Positions 9,735 through 18,666 of a stretch of 64,000 bases of DNA are shown here, in pieces. The translations under genes were made by a program, and so were the position numbers. Numbering within the stretch: position 1 is the first letter of the stretch; each line of letters begins with the position of its first letter. This DNA is from Paracoccus subflavus (GTDB lineage: Bacteria > Pseudomonadota > Alphaproteobacteria > Rhodobacterales > Rhodobacteraceae): the NCBI RefSeq assembly GCF_004310345.1, contig NZ_SISK01000005.1, forward strand, positions 1-64,000. Reading direction: 5' to 3'. The notes under the pieces were generated by a model. That model made no database searches, was not told the DNA's origin, and was given only the letters and a program-made list of their open reading frames with translations.

Positions 9735-12106
9735 GTCAGACCGGCCTCGGCCATCAGGGCAGCCGCTTCGGCCTCGGCCAGGCGTTCGCGGCCCTGGCCC
9801 GCGATGGGCACCCGGCCGAATTCCAGCAGCAGGGGCGCGGCCAGCGGCGTCACGCGGTCCAGCATCCGGTGGTCGTGATGGGGGGAATGGTCCAGCATGT
9901 CCTCGATCCGGCCGAAATCGACAAGACCCCGTCGCGCCTCGTCCGCGGTGATCCGCAGCAGCAGGTGATCGGGGTCATAGCGGCGCAAGGTATCGTAAAG
10001 GATGTCCGAGGAAAAGGTCGCCTGCTTGCCGGACTTGCGGCCCCCCGGCATGTTGCGCTGGATCAGCCCGGCAATGATGGCGACATTGCGGAAGGTCCGC
10101 TTCATGACCGTGTTCCCTGCCAGCCAGTCGCCAAGCCCTGCGCGCAGTCCGTCGCGGTCCAGCAGCGGCTCGGGATCGGTGACGGGGTCCAGCGACCAGA
10201 TCCACAAGGCATAGTCGGTCGCCAGGAATCCCAGCGGTCCAAGGCCGGCGTTCTCCATGGTGTTGGTCATCAGCAGGCCCAGCGTCTGCAAGGCGTTGCG
10301 CCCGGCAAAGCCATACAACGCGAAATGCCACTGGCCGCGATGGGGAAAGCTTTCGCTCAGCAGCACGCCTGGCCGCGGCAGGGCGCTGATGCGGGCCTGA
10401 AGGGCCAGCCAGTCGGCGGTGTCCGGAGGCAAGGCGCCGTGGCGCGAGCGATCGCCGATCAGGGCCTGCACCCGGTGCGACAACTGGGTGGATGTCGCCA
10501 GCTTCAGCCCGGAATAGACGGCGATCCGCGGTTGTTTCGTGGGCTGCCTGGTCACTTCGACGGTCAGTTCGCGCAACCCCTCATAGCGCACCGTCTGCCC
10601 GCCGATCAGAAAGGTATCGCCCGGCACAAGGGTCGCGGCAAAACTTTCCTCGACCTCGCCCAGCAGGTTGCCGCCGCGACCGCGAAAGCGGACCTTCAGC
10701 ATCTCGGCCTCGACGATGGTGCCCACATTCATGCGCAGGTTGCGCGCCGCGCGGGGGTCGCGCAGCCGCCACAACCCGTCGCGTTCCATCAGCCGCTGCC
10801 AGCGGTCATAGGCACGCAGCGCATATCCGCCGGTCGCCACGAAATCGAGGCAGTCGTCGAACTGCGCGCGGGTGAGGCCGCGATAGGGTCCGGCCGTGCG
10901 CACCTCGGAAAACAGGGCATCGGCATCGAAGGGACCGGCGCAGGCGGTCAGCAGGATGTGCTGGCACAAGACATCCAGCGGGCCAGGGCCGCGCGGGTCG
11001 CCGTCAAGGTCGCGTTCGCGCACGGCCTCGAGCGCCGCCACGCATTCGATCACCTCGAAGCGGTTGGCAGGCACGATCCGGGCGCGCGAGGGGGCGTTGT
11101 AGCGGTGGTTGGCCCGTCCGATCCGCTGGACCAGCCGCTTGACGTTCTTGGGCGCGCCGACCTGGATCACCAGATCGACCGCGCCCCAGTCGATGCCCAG
11201 ATCCAGGCTGCCGGTGGCCACCACGGCGCGCAACTCGCCCGCCGCCATCGCGGCCTCGACCCGCTGGCGGGCGTCGCGCGCCAGGCTGCCGTGGTGCAGG
11301 CCGATGGGCAGGTTGTCGTCGTTGGCGGCCCACAGCGCCTGAAAGAACAGCTCTGCCTGGGCGCGGGTATTGATGAAGATGATGGTGGTGCGGGCCTGCC
11401 GGATCTGGTCCAGGACCTCGGGGATGGCGTAATGGCCACCGCCGCCGGCCCAGGGCGCGGGACGGGCGGTGGCCAGCATGGCGATATCCGGATCGGGGCC
11501 GGGATCGGCCTGGATGATCGCCGCCCCGCCCATGAACCGGGCCAAGGCGTCCGGGTCCTCGACCGTGGCCGACAGGCCGGTGGCCGCCACGCCGGGGGCC
11601 AGTGTGCGCAGGCGGGCCAGGCACAGCATCAACTGATCGCCGCGCTTGTTTTCCGCAAGCGCGTGCAGTTCGTCCAGCACCACTCGTTTCAGGCTGCCGA
11701 AGATCTGCGGCGCCTGTTCATAGGACAGCATCAGGGCCAGCGATTCCGGCGTCGTCAGCAGGATCTGCGGCGGATCGACCCTTTGCCGCGCGCGCTGCGA
11801 GGATCGCGTGTCGCCGGTCCGATCCTCGACCCGGATAGGCAGGGTCAGTTCGGCCACCGGACGCGCCAGGTTGCGCGCGATGTCCGCCGTCAGCGCCTTG
11901 AGCGGCGAGACATAGAGCGTGTGCAGCCCATCATGCCCGTCGCGCAGCGCCACCAGCGAGGGCAGGAACCCGGCCAGCGTCTTGCCGCCGCCGGTGGGCG
12001 CGATCAGCAGGGTATCACCCTGGGCCTCCAGCAGGTCCAACTGATGGGGATGAGGCTGCCAGCCTTGCCGGGCGAACCAGTCCTGGAATTGGGGCGGCAG
12101 GGTCAC
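9731..12106 (-). CDS. Ligase-associated DEXH-box DNA helicase (Lhr-like)
   Basis: A 791-residue superfamily 2 helicase. Walker A appears as APTGGGKTLAGFLPSL, Walker B as DELHAL, motif III as GLSATVED, and motifs V/VI as TGSLDLGIDWG and QRIGRANHRY. A C-terminal Lhr-type region follows. The family (TIGR04121) is the ligase-associated helicase and probably translocates 3'-5' on single-stranded DNA during strand-break or crosslink processing. It overlaps both the ligase and pdeM by four bases, so the operon is translated as a unit. It is shorter than the full Lhr proteins (about 1500 residues). Confidence 0.9.
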   Translation of the reverse strand: MTLPPQFQDWFARQGWQPHPHQLDLLEAQGDTLLIAPTGGGKTLAGFLPSLVALRDGHDGLHTLYVSPLKALTADIARNLARPVAELTLPIRVEDRTGDTRSSQRARQRVDPPQILLTTPESLALMLSYEQAPQIFGSLKRVVLDELHALAENKRGDQLMLCLARLRTLAPGVAATGLSATVEDPDALARFMGGAAIIQADPGPDPDIAMLATARPAPWAGGGGHYAIPEVLDQIRQARTTIIFINTRAQAELFFQALWAANDDNLPIGLHHGSLARDARQRVEAAMAAGELRAVVATGSLDLGIDWGAVDLVIQVGAPKNVKRLVQRIGRANHRYNAPSRARIVPANRFEVIECVAALEAVRERDLDGDPRGPGPLDVLCQHILLTACAGPFDADALFSEVRTAGPYRGLTRAQFDDCLDFVATGGYALRAYDRWQRLMERDGLWRLRDPRAARNLRMNVGTIVEAEMLKVRFRGRGGNLLGEVEESFAATLVPGDTFLIGGQTVRYEGLRELTVEVTRQPTKQPRIAVYSGLKLATSTQLSHRVQALIGDRSRHGALPPDTADWLALQARISALPRPGVLLSESFPHRGQWHFALYGFAGRNALQTLGLLMTNTMENAGLGPLGFLATDYALWIWSLDPVTDPEPLLDRDGLRAGLGDWLAGNTVMKRTFRNVAIIAGLIQRNMPGGRKSGKQATFSSDILYDTLRRYDPDHLLLRITADEARRGLVDFGRIEDMLDHSPHHDHRMLDRVTPLAAPLLLEFGRVPIAGQGRERLAEAEAAALMAEAGLT

Positions 12107-13653
12107 GCGATCATCGCCTTGAGCGTGGAGAGGTGATCGGCCTCGGCCACCGGCTTGTCCCAGCGGATGCGGCTGATGCGGGGAAAACGCATGGCGACGC
12201 CCGCCTTGTGGCGGCCCGATGCGTTCAGTCCCTCGAAGGCGACCTCCAGCACCAGTTTCGGCGCCACCGACCGGACGGGTCCGAACCGTTCGATGGTGTT
12301 GTTGCGGACGAACCGGTCCAGTTCGCGCAATTCCTCGTCGGTAAAGCCGAAATAGGCCTTTCCCACGGGCACCAGTTGGTCAGCGTCCCACAGGCCGAAG
12401 GTAAAGTCGCTGTAGAATCCCGACCGCTTGCCGTGCCCGCGCTGCGCATACAGCAGCACGGCATCGACCACATGCGGATCGCGTTTCCATTTGAACCAGG
12501 GACCGCGCGGTCGGCCGCCGACGTAAACTGAATCGCGGCGCTTGATCATCACGCCCTCGATCACCGCGGCGGGGGGATCGGCGCGCAGGGCGGCCAGATC
12601 GTCCCAGGTGGCAAAGGGCAGCAGGGGCGAGACGTCGATGCGGTCGCTGCCGAAATCGGCGCCGTCCAGCACGGCGCGGCGTTGGGTCAGGGGCAGGTCG
12701 CGCAGGTCGCGGCCCTGCCAGATCATCAGGTCATAGACGCGCAGGCTGGCCGGATGGCTGTCCAGCATCCCGCGGCCCACCTGCTTGCGGCCCAGCCGCT
12801 TTTGCAGGTCGCCAAAGACCGCCACGTCATCGCCCCGCCGCACCAGCAGTTCACCGTCCACGGTGCCGTCGAAATTCAGCGCCTCGATCAGGTCGGGAAA
12901 GCTGGTGCCGATGTCCTCTCCGGTCCGGGAATACAGGCGCCGGACGCCGCCGTCGTTGATCGCCTGGACGCGGATGCCGTCCCATTTCCATTCGGCGACA
13001 TAGTCCTCGGGCCGGAACGCCTGCAACTGGTCCAGATCGACGGGCGTGGACAGCATGACCGGCCGGAACGGCGCCTTCGCCGCCTGTTCGGGACGCGGCC
13101 CGCCCGCGATCCAGTCGAACAGCGGCTGATAGGGCGGCGTCAGGCCGTGCCAGATTTCCTCGATCTGGGCCACGTCCGGATCGCCCATCTCGGCCAGCGC
13201 GATCCGGGCCATGCGGGCCGACAGGCCGATGCGCATGTTGCCGGTCGCCAGCTTCAGGAAAGCCAGCCGCTGCGACGCCCCCAACCGGTCCAGCATTCCG
13301 GCGATGGCCGTGGGCAGCCCCGCCTTGCCGGTGTCAGACAACAGGGCCACGGCCTGATGCAGGGGAACATCCTCGTCCCGGTCGGTGTCCCACAGCAGGG
13401 CGATGGTTTCGGCCAGATCGCCCACGAAGTCATAGGACAGCGCAAAAAGCTGTTCGTCCACACGCTCGACCATCAGACCGCGCAGCAGGCCCGGCGTCAC
13501 GGTGCGCAGCTTCAGACCGCCGGTCAGCGCGGCCAGGGCAAAACCGCGATCCGGGTCGGGCGTCTGTTCCAGATAATGCCGCAGGATACGCAGCTTGGCG
13601 TTGCGCGCGGGCGTGAAGGCCAGGCGTTCCAACAGGGTGGAGAAGGCCCTCAT
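12103..13653 (-). CDS. ATP-dependent DNA ligase of the repair operon
   Basis: A 516-residue ligase with an N-terminal alpha-helical DNA-binding domain, the nucleotidyltransfer motif EWKWDGIRVQ (catalytic Lys, about residue 215), motif III-like GTVDGELLV, motif IV EGVMIKRRDS and motif V FKWKRDP. A C-terminal OB fold ends the protein. It belongs to the bacterial ATP-dependent 'cisATP' ligases (TIGR04120) and is distinct from the NAD-dependent LigA. Its start overlaps the upstream exonuclease by four bases. The cluster implies end processing followed by sealing. Confidence 0.93.
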   Translation of the reverse strand: MRAFSTLLERLAFTPARNAKLRILRHYLEQTPDPDRGFALAALTGGLKLRTVTPGLLRGLMVERVDEQLFALSYDFVGDLAETIALLWDTDRDEDVPLHQAVALLSDTGKAGLPTAIAGMLDRLGASQRLAFLKLATGNMRIGLSARMARIALAEMGDPDVAQIEEIWHGLTPPYQPLFDWIAGGPRPEQAAKAPFRPVMLSTPVDLDQLQAFRPEDYVAEWKWDGIRVQAINDGGVRRLYSRTGEDIGTSFPDLIEALNFDGTVDGELLVRRGDDVAVFGDLQKRLGRKQVGRGMLDSHPASLRVYDLMIWQGRDLRDLPLTQRRAVLDGADFGSDRIDVSPLLPFATWDDLAALRADPPAAVIEGVMIKRRDSVYVGGRPRGPWFKWKRDPHVVDAVLLYAQRGHGKRSGFYSDFTFGLWDADQLVPVGKAYFGFTDEELRELDRFVRNNTIERFGPVRSVAPKLVLEVAFEGLNASGRHKAGVAMRFPRISRIRWDKPVAEADHLSTLKAMIA

Positions 13654-14642
13654 TCCGGCTCGTCCTCGTATCCGACCAGCCGCAGCGGGCGGGCGGGGAT
13701 GCCCTCAAGCTCGCACCAGCGCATCAGCCCGTCCTCGGCCCCGTGGGTGATCCAGACCTCGGACGGGGCCAGTTCGGTGATCGTCCGCGTGACCTGCGGC
13801 CAGTCCACATGGTCGCTGATGACCAGGGGCAGTTCCACGCCCCGCTGCCGCGCCCGTGCCCGCACCGTCATCCAGCCCGAGGCAAAACCGATCACCGGAT
13901 CGCGGAACCGCTGCACCCAGGCGGAGGCAAAGGCCGAGGGCGGGGCGATCACCAGTTGCGCCTCGACCTGTTTCGCGGTTGCGGGCACCAGCGGGCCAAG
14001 GTCGATCCCCTGTTCGACATGATAGTCGCACAGCCGTTGCAGCGCGCCGTGGATGGCGATCGGCCCGTCGATGCCCGCCTGCCGCGCCAGCATGATCAGC
14101 CGTTGCGCCTTGCCCAGGGCATAGGCGCCGATCAGGTGGGGACGTTCGGGAAATTCCGCCATGCTGGCGATCAGCCGCGTCATCTCTCCGGCAGGGTCGG
14201 GGTGCTTGAAGACCGGCAGACCGAAAGTCGCCTCGGTCACGAAGATGTCGCAGGCCACGGGCTCATAGGCCGCGCTGACCGGGTTCGGATGGCGGCAGTA
14301 ATCGCCAGACACGACGATCCGGGGGCCATGGTCCGGCTGCACGGCGATCTGGGCCGATCCCAGGATATGGCCTGCGGGATGAAAGCTGACGGTGGTGTCG
14401 CCCACGCGGAGGGGGCCGTCCGCCGCCTGCGTCTGGCCCGCGAAATCGGTCCCATAGCGGATCGCCATGATCTCCAGCGTCTGGCGCGTCGCCATGACGG
14501 CGCCATGCCCGGACCGGGCATGGTCGCCATGGCCGTGGGTGATCAGCGCGCGGGGCACCGGGCGGATCGGGTCGATGTAGAAATCGCCGGGGGGGCAGTA
14601 AAGACCGGCCGGCGTGGGGTGCAGGATCTGATCGGCGCGCAT
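13650..14642 (-). CDS. Ligase-associated DNA damage response exonuclease (metallo-beta-lactamase fold)
   Basis: A 330-residue SNM1/CPSF-like nuclease (TIGR04122). The metal site is seen as THGHGDHARSGH (about residues 35-46), FHPAGHILGSAQ and SGDYCRHPNP. A beta-CASP-like C-terminal part includes PLVISDHVDWPQ and EVWITHGAEDG. It is the first gene of the four-gene operon. Family members are thought to trim DNA ends. Antisense frames here are shadows. Confidence 0.89.
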   Translation of the reverse strand: MRADQILHPTPAGLYCPPGDFYIDPIRPVPRALITHGHGDHARSGHGAVMATRQTLEIMAIRYGTDFAGQTQAADGPLRVGDTTVSFHPAGHILGSAQIAVQPDHGPRIVVSGDYCRHPNPVSAAYEPVACDIFVTEATFGLPVFKHPDPAGEMTRLIASMAEFPERPHLIGAYALGKAQRLIMLARQAGIDGPIAIHGALQRLCDYHVEQGIDLGPLVPATAKQVEAQLVIAPPSAFASAWVQRFRDPVIGFASGWMTVRARARQRGVELPLVISDHVDWPQVTRTITELAPSEVWITHGAEDGLMRWCELEGIPARPLRLVGYEDEPE

Positions 14643-14702
14643 GGGTCCAAGATGACGAAGAATTACCGCAATTCAACGCGGCCCTGTGACGGGCGTTCCC
14701 GC

Positions 14703-15602
14703 TCAGGCAGGCGGCACGCGCCGGACCGGGGTCGCAAGGGGCGGCGCCTTGGACATCTGCACGGCCAGGATACCCGCCATGATGATGGCCACGCCGATCA
14801 CGTCGCCCGCCCCGAACCGTTCGCCCAGCAAGGCCGCACCGACCGCCACCCCGAAGAACGGCGTCAGGAAATGGAATGTCGCGGCCCGCGTCGCGCCGAT
14901 CCGGCCCACCAGCTTGAACCAGACCCAGGTTGCCAGCACGCCCGGCACGATCACGGTGTAAAGAAAGGCCCAGACCAACCGCGGATTGGGATCGACCCGC
15001 CAATCCTCGAGGATCGGGGCCAGCACCCACAGCGTCGCTGACCCGACCAGCATCTGTAGCCCGACGATCATCATCACATTGCCCCCCGAACTGGCCCCCC
15101 GCACGGTCAGGGTCGCCACCGCCAGCGCCAGGGCGGCGGCAAAGCACAGGGCGATGCCGGTCGGGTCGCTGCCCCCTTGCAATCGCGTGCCCATGATGAT
15201 GGCTACCCCGGTCAGCCCCAGGACCAGTCCCGCCACCCCCATGGGCCGCAGCCGTTCACCCAGCAGAAATCCCAGCGCCGCAACAATCAGCGGCATGGTC
15301 GCCGCGATGATCGAGGCCAGCCCGGCCTCGATCCACTGCATCGCCACCCAGTTCAGGCCCAGATAGAGCGCGTTCTGGCACAGCCCCAGGACCACCACCG
15401 CCCGCCATTGCGCCCGGGTCAGCGCCCGCCAGGTTTCGCCCATTAGCCAGGCGATGACGACGCCCAGTGCCCCCGACAGCAGAAAGCGCAGGGCAAGCGC
15501 GAACAGCGGCGGCACCTCGGTCACGATCATCCGGGTCGAGGTAAAGGCCGAGGCCCACATCACCGCAAAGAACACCCCCATCAGGGTCGCGCGAATATCC
15601 AT
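14703..15602 (-). CDS. DMT-superfamily (EamA) membrane transporter
   Basis: A 299-residue protein with about ten hydrophobic segments arranged as two EamA repeats (for example LRFLLSGALGVVIAWLMG and LVLGLTGVAIIMGTRL). It starts MDIRATLMGVFFAVMWASAF, typical of drug/metabolite exporters in the inner membrane. Substrate is unknown. It lies 60 bp upstream of the repair operon in the same direction and could be cotranscribed, though nothing links it functionally. Confidence 0.85.
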   Translation of the reverse strand: MDIRATLMGVFFAVMWASAFTSTRMIVTEVPPLFALALRFLLSGALGVVIAWLMGETWRALTRAQWRAVVVLGLCQNALYLGLNWVAMQWIEAGLASIIAATMPLIVAALGFLLGERLRPMGVAGLVLGLTGVAIIMGTRLQGGSDPTGIALCFAAALALAVATLTVRGASSGGNVMMIVGLQMLVGSATLWVLAPILEDWRVDPNPRLVWAFLYTVIVPGVLATWVWFKLVGRIGATRAATFHFLTPFFGVAVGAALLGERFGAGDVIGVAIIMAGILAVQMSKAPPLATPVRRVPPA

Positions 15603-15676
15603 GCGGAAGGCTCCGTTTGCAGATGATGCAGAAGGGCTAGCAGAGCCAAAACAGCCCCGAAAGGCCGAAAACAGAA

Positions 15677-15702
15677 AAGGCCGCGCCCGATGACGCGGCC
15701 TT
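15677..15702 (-). terminator. Intrinsic terminator of the HU gene
   Basis: AAGGCCGCG (15677-15685) and CGCGGCCTT (15694-15702) form a 9-bp stem with an 8-base loop. Read on the minus strand it is followed by TTTTC and more T-rich sequence. It lies 20 bases after the HU stop codon. Confidence 0.82.
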
Positions 15703-15723
15703 GGTCATGCGATTGTGCCGCGA

Positions 15724-16023
15724 TCAGCCGTTCACGCTGTCCTTCAGCGCCTTGGCGACCGTCACCTTGACCTGCTTGTCGGCGGGCTTGGTCATCATTT
15801 CCTGGGTTTGCGGGTTGCGGACCTGGCGTTCGGGACGGGCGCGGCAGGCGATCTTGCCGATGCCGGGGATCGTGACCGAACCGCCATTGGCAACTTCGCG
15901 GGCGACCACGGCGGCGATCGCGTCCAGGGCGGCCGAAGCGGATTTCTTGTCGGACCCCATCTCCTCGGCCAGAGTCGCGACCAGTTGGGTCTTGGTCATC
16001 GGTTTCGCGGACGGCGTAGCCAT
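15724..16023 (-). CDS. HU-family DNA-binding protein
   Basis: A 99-residue nucleoid protein. It begins MATPSAKPMTKTQLVATLAEEMG and contains the HU/IHF DNA-arm region GSVTIPGIGKIACRARPERQVRNPQT. HU bends and compacts DNA as a dimer. The ATG at 16023 follows a strong AGAGGAG site; the longer frame back to 16062 lacks conserved sequence. The N-terminal Thr/Ser/Pro extension before MTKTQL is slightly longer than in E. coli HU. A single-gene unit with its own terminator. Confidence 0.93.
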   Translation of the reverse strand: MATPSAKPMTKTQLVATLAEEMGSDKKSASAALDAIAAVVAREVANGGSVTIPGIGKIACRARPERQVRNPQTQEMMTKPADKQVKVTVAKALKDSVNG

Positions 16024-16172
16024 GAATCTGTCTCCTCTTGCCCGGTTCACTGGGGCCTGCAATTGGCGCCTTTTGCGGCATATCGCCTGCTACACACGGT
16101 TTTCGGCCACAGTTCAAGCATTTTTCGCTGTTTACTCGAAAACCGCTCCGTCATTGCCGGTTTGGCGTGGCG

Positions 16173-17657
16173 CTACAGGAACGCCGTCTCGTTGAAGGAC
16201 CGCAGCTTGCGCGAATGGATGCGCTCGAGCGGGGTTTCGCGCAGCTTTTCCATGGCGCGGATGCCGATCAGCAGGTGGTTGGCGACCTGCGTGCGATAGA
16301 AATCGGTCGCCATGCCGGGCAGCTTCAGTTCACCATGCAGGGGCTTGTCGCTGACGCACAGAAGCGTGCCATAGGGCACCCGGAACCGGAACCCGTTTGC
16401 GGCGATGGTGGCGCTTTCCATGTCCAGCGCCACCGCGCGCGACAGCGACAGCCGGTGGACGGGGCCGGACTGGTCGCGCAGTTCCCAGTTGCGGTTGTCG
16501 ATGGTCGCCACGGTGCCGGTGCGCATGATGCGTTTCAGTTCATAGCCGTTCAGTTGCGTGACTTCGGCCACGGCGTCCTGCAACGCCACCTGCACCTCGG
16601 CCAGGGCCGGGATCGGCACCCAGACGGGCAAGTCGTCGTCCAGGACGTGATCCTCGCGCAGGTAGGCATGGGCCAGAACGAAATCGCCCAGCGACTGGCT
16701 GTTTCTCAGCCCCGCGCAATGCCCGACCATCAGCCAGGCATGGGGACGAAGAACCGCGATATGATCGGTCGCGGTTTTGGCGTTGGATGGTCCCACGCCG
16801 ATATTGACCAGGGAGATGCCCTGCCCGTTCGCGCGTTTCAGATGATAGGCCGGCATCTGCGGCATCTTGGTCAGCGCGGCCAGCGGCGCCTCGGGATCGG
16901 TGATCTGCTGGTTTCCGGGCGCCACAAAGCTGTCATAGCCCAGCGACGGGTCACCCAGCACGCGGCGGGCAAAGGATTCGAATTCGTCCACATAGAACTG
17001 ATAGTTGGTGAACAGGACAAAGTTCTGGAAATGCTCGGATGCGGTGGCGGTATAGTGCTGAAGCCGCGCCAGCGAATAGTCGACCCGCTGCGCGGTGAAG
17101 GCCGCCAGATGCAGCGATCCGTCGGACATCGGCCCCGCCACGCCGTTCACGATGTCGTCGTTCATGGTGTTCAGGTCGGGCACGTCGAAGACGTCGCGCA
17201 GCGAGAAATCCAGAACGCCTTCCTGCGGGACCGCCAGGTCGCTTTGCGCGGCGACGGCGAAATGAACGGGCATCGGCGTGTCGCTGGCCCCCACCGTCAC
17301 GGGGACGCCATGGTTGCGGATCAGCAGGGCAATCTGTTCGCGCAGATAGTTCGCGAACAGGTCGGGCCGGGTGATGGTGGCCGAATAGCTGCCGGGGGCC
17401 ACCACATGACCAAAGGACAGGCGCGAATCGACCAAGGGATGCGTCGGTACGGTCAGCCGCAGTTCGGGATAAAAGGCGCGGTATCGCGCGGTCGGCCGGT
17501 CTCCTTCCAGCGCCCTGACGAAGTGGTCCAGAAGAAAGCCTGTCGATTGGTCGTAGAGATCCTGCAACCGGGCGACCGCGGCGGCGGCATCGGTAAATTG
17601 CTCGCGGCCGGGGGCGTCGGGGGTTTCGACCGGCAGGTAACGGGAATCCGCGTTCAT
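16173..17657 (-). CDS. amn: AMP nucleosidase
   Basis: A 494-residue enzyme hydrolysing AMP to adenine and ribose 5-phosphate in purine salvage and control of the AMP pool. The length agrees with E. coli Amn (484). An N-terminal regulatory domain precedes a PNP/UDP-phosphorylase-type catalytic domain with NIGVGPSNAKTATDHIAVLR, HAWLMVGHCAGLRNSQ and VALDMESATIAANGFRFRVP (ribose-binding Glu in MESA). Start at 17657 gives MNADSRYLPVET. The open frame extends upstream to 17711 without conserved sequence. Divergent from the epimerase-like gene. Confidence 0.93.
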   Translation of the reverse strand: MNADSRYLPVETPDAPGREQFTDAAAAVARLQDLYDQSTGFLLDHFVRALEGDRPTARYRAFYPELRLTVPTHPLVDSRLSFGHVVAPGSYSATITRPDLFANYLREQIALLIRNHGVPVTVGASDTPMPVHFAVAAQSDLAVPQEGVLDFSLRDVFDVPDLNTMNDDIVNGVAGPMSDGSLHLAAFTAQRVDYSLARLQHYTATASEHFQNFVLFTNYQFYVDEFESFARRVLGDPSLGYDSFVAPGNQQITDPEAPLAALTKMPQMPAYHLKRANGQGISLVNIGVGPSNAKTATDHIAVLRPHAWLMVGHCAGLRNSQSLGDFVLAHAYLREDHVLDDDLPVWVPIPALAEVQVALQDAVAEVTQLNGYELKRIMRTGTVATIDNRNWELRDQSGPVHRLSLSRAVALDMESATIAANGFRFRVPYGTLLCVSDKPLHGELKLPGMATDFYRTQVANHLLIGIRAMEKLRETPLERIHSRKLRSFNETAFL

Positions 17658-17751
17658 GGTTATGGAACCTCGCTTTCGACAGACCCTGCCAGCCGTGCCC
17701 GCGACAGGCAAGCGTCTGGCGCCCCGAGCGGCGCACCGTTACGCTGATGTC

Positions 17752-18666
17752 ATGAGGATGCTTGTTTTCGGTCACGGCTATTCGGCGGGGTTCCTGACAC
17801 CCCTTTTGCGCAGACGCGGCTGGCAGGTCACCGGCACCACCCGCGGCGACCCCGACCGGGTGGCCCGCACGGGGGCGGTTCCCGCGATCTGGCCGGGGGA
17901 AGAACCACGCCTGCGCGACGAAATCGCGACGGCCGATGCCATTCTTGTGTCCGTGGCGCCCGATGCCGGGGGCGATCCGGTTCTGGCGGCGTTCCGGGAT
18001 GATCTGGCGCGGGCCCGGCCCCGCTGGCTGGGCTATCTGTCCACAACGGGGGTATACGGCGACCGCGGCGGGGGCTGGGTCGACGAAACCAGCGTCCTGG
18101 ATGGATCAGGCCCGCGCGGGCAGGCCCGCATCCGCGCCGAGACCGACTGGCAGGCCCTGGCAGAACAGGCCGGGCTGCCCCTGCACATCTTTCGGCTGGC
18201 CGGAATCTATGGTCCCGGCCGGGGGCCCTTTGAAAAGATCCGCAATGGCACGGTGCGCCGGATCATCAAGCCGGGGCAGGTGTTTTCGCGCATCCATGCC
18301 GAGGACATCGCCCGGGTTCTGCTGGCATCCATCGACCGGCCGGCGCCTGGCACGGCCTATAACGTCTGCGACGACGACCCGGCCCCGCCCCAGGACGTGC
18401 TGGCCCATGCGGCGGATCTGCTGGGCCTGCCGCCCCCGCCCGAGGTGGCCTTCGAGGATGCGCAGATGACACCGATGGCGCGGTCGTTCTATGCCGACAG
18501 CAAGCGGGTTTCGAACCGGCGGATCAAACAGGATCTGGGGGTCGTGCTGCGCCATCCCGATTATCGCAGCGGCCTGGCGGCGATCCTGGCGGCCGAGGCC
18601 GAGTCCGAGGGCGCTTCGCCGCATGGACTCTGCCCCGCGCCCGTGCATGATCGCCGCCATGACTGA
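17752..18666 (+). CDS. SDR-family NAD(P)-binding protein (YeeZ-like epimerase/dehydratase)
   Basis: A 304-residue extended Rossmann protein. It starts MRMLVFGHGYSAGFLTPLLRR with the GxGYxAxx nucleotide motif, then has STTGVYGDRGGGWVDE (SDR Tyr region) and RLAGIYGPGRGPFEKIR. It lacks a membrane segment. Members of this group are annotated as nucleoside-diphosphate-sugar epimerases, but substrates are unproven. An ATG two codons further (17758) is an alternative start. Its 3' end overlaps the UbiH-family gene by eight bases, so the two are probably coupled. Confidence 0.78.
   Translation: MRMLVFGHGYSAGFLTPLLRRRGWQVTGTTRGDPDRVARTGAVPAIWPGEEPRLRDEIATADAILVSVAPDAGGDPVLAAFRDDLARARPRWLGYLSTTGVYGDRGGGWVDETSVLDGSGPRGQARIRAETDWQALAEQAGLPLHIFRLAGIYGPGRGPFEKIRNGTVRRIIKPGQVFSRIHAEDIARVLLASIDRPAPGTAYNVCDDDPAPPQDVLAHAADLLGLPPPPEVAFEDAQMTPMARSFYADSKRVSNRRIKQDLGVVLRHPDYRSGLAAILAAEAESEGASPHGLCPAPVHDRRHD

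Noticed and set aside
9869..12136. 755-codon frame antisense to the Lhr-like helicase
   Set aside because: The helicase on the opposite strand has all its motifs, and the antisense product has no domain or ribosome binding site of note.
16038..17747. 569-codon frame antisense to AMP nucleosidase
   Set aside because: The opposite strand encodes a complete conserved enzyme; this is a shadow.
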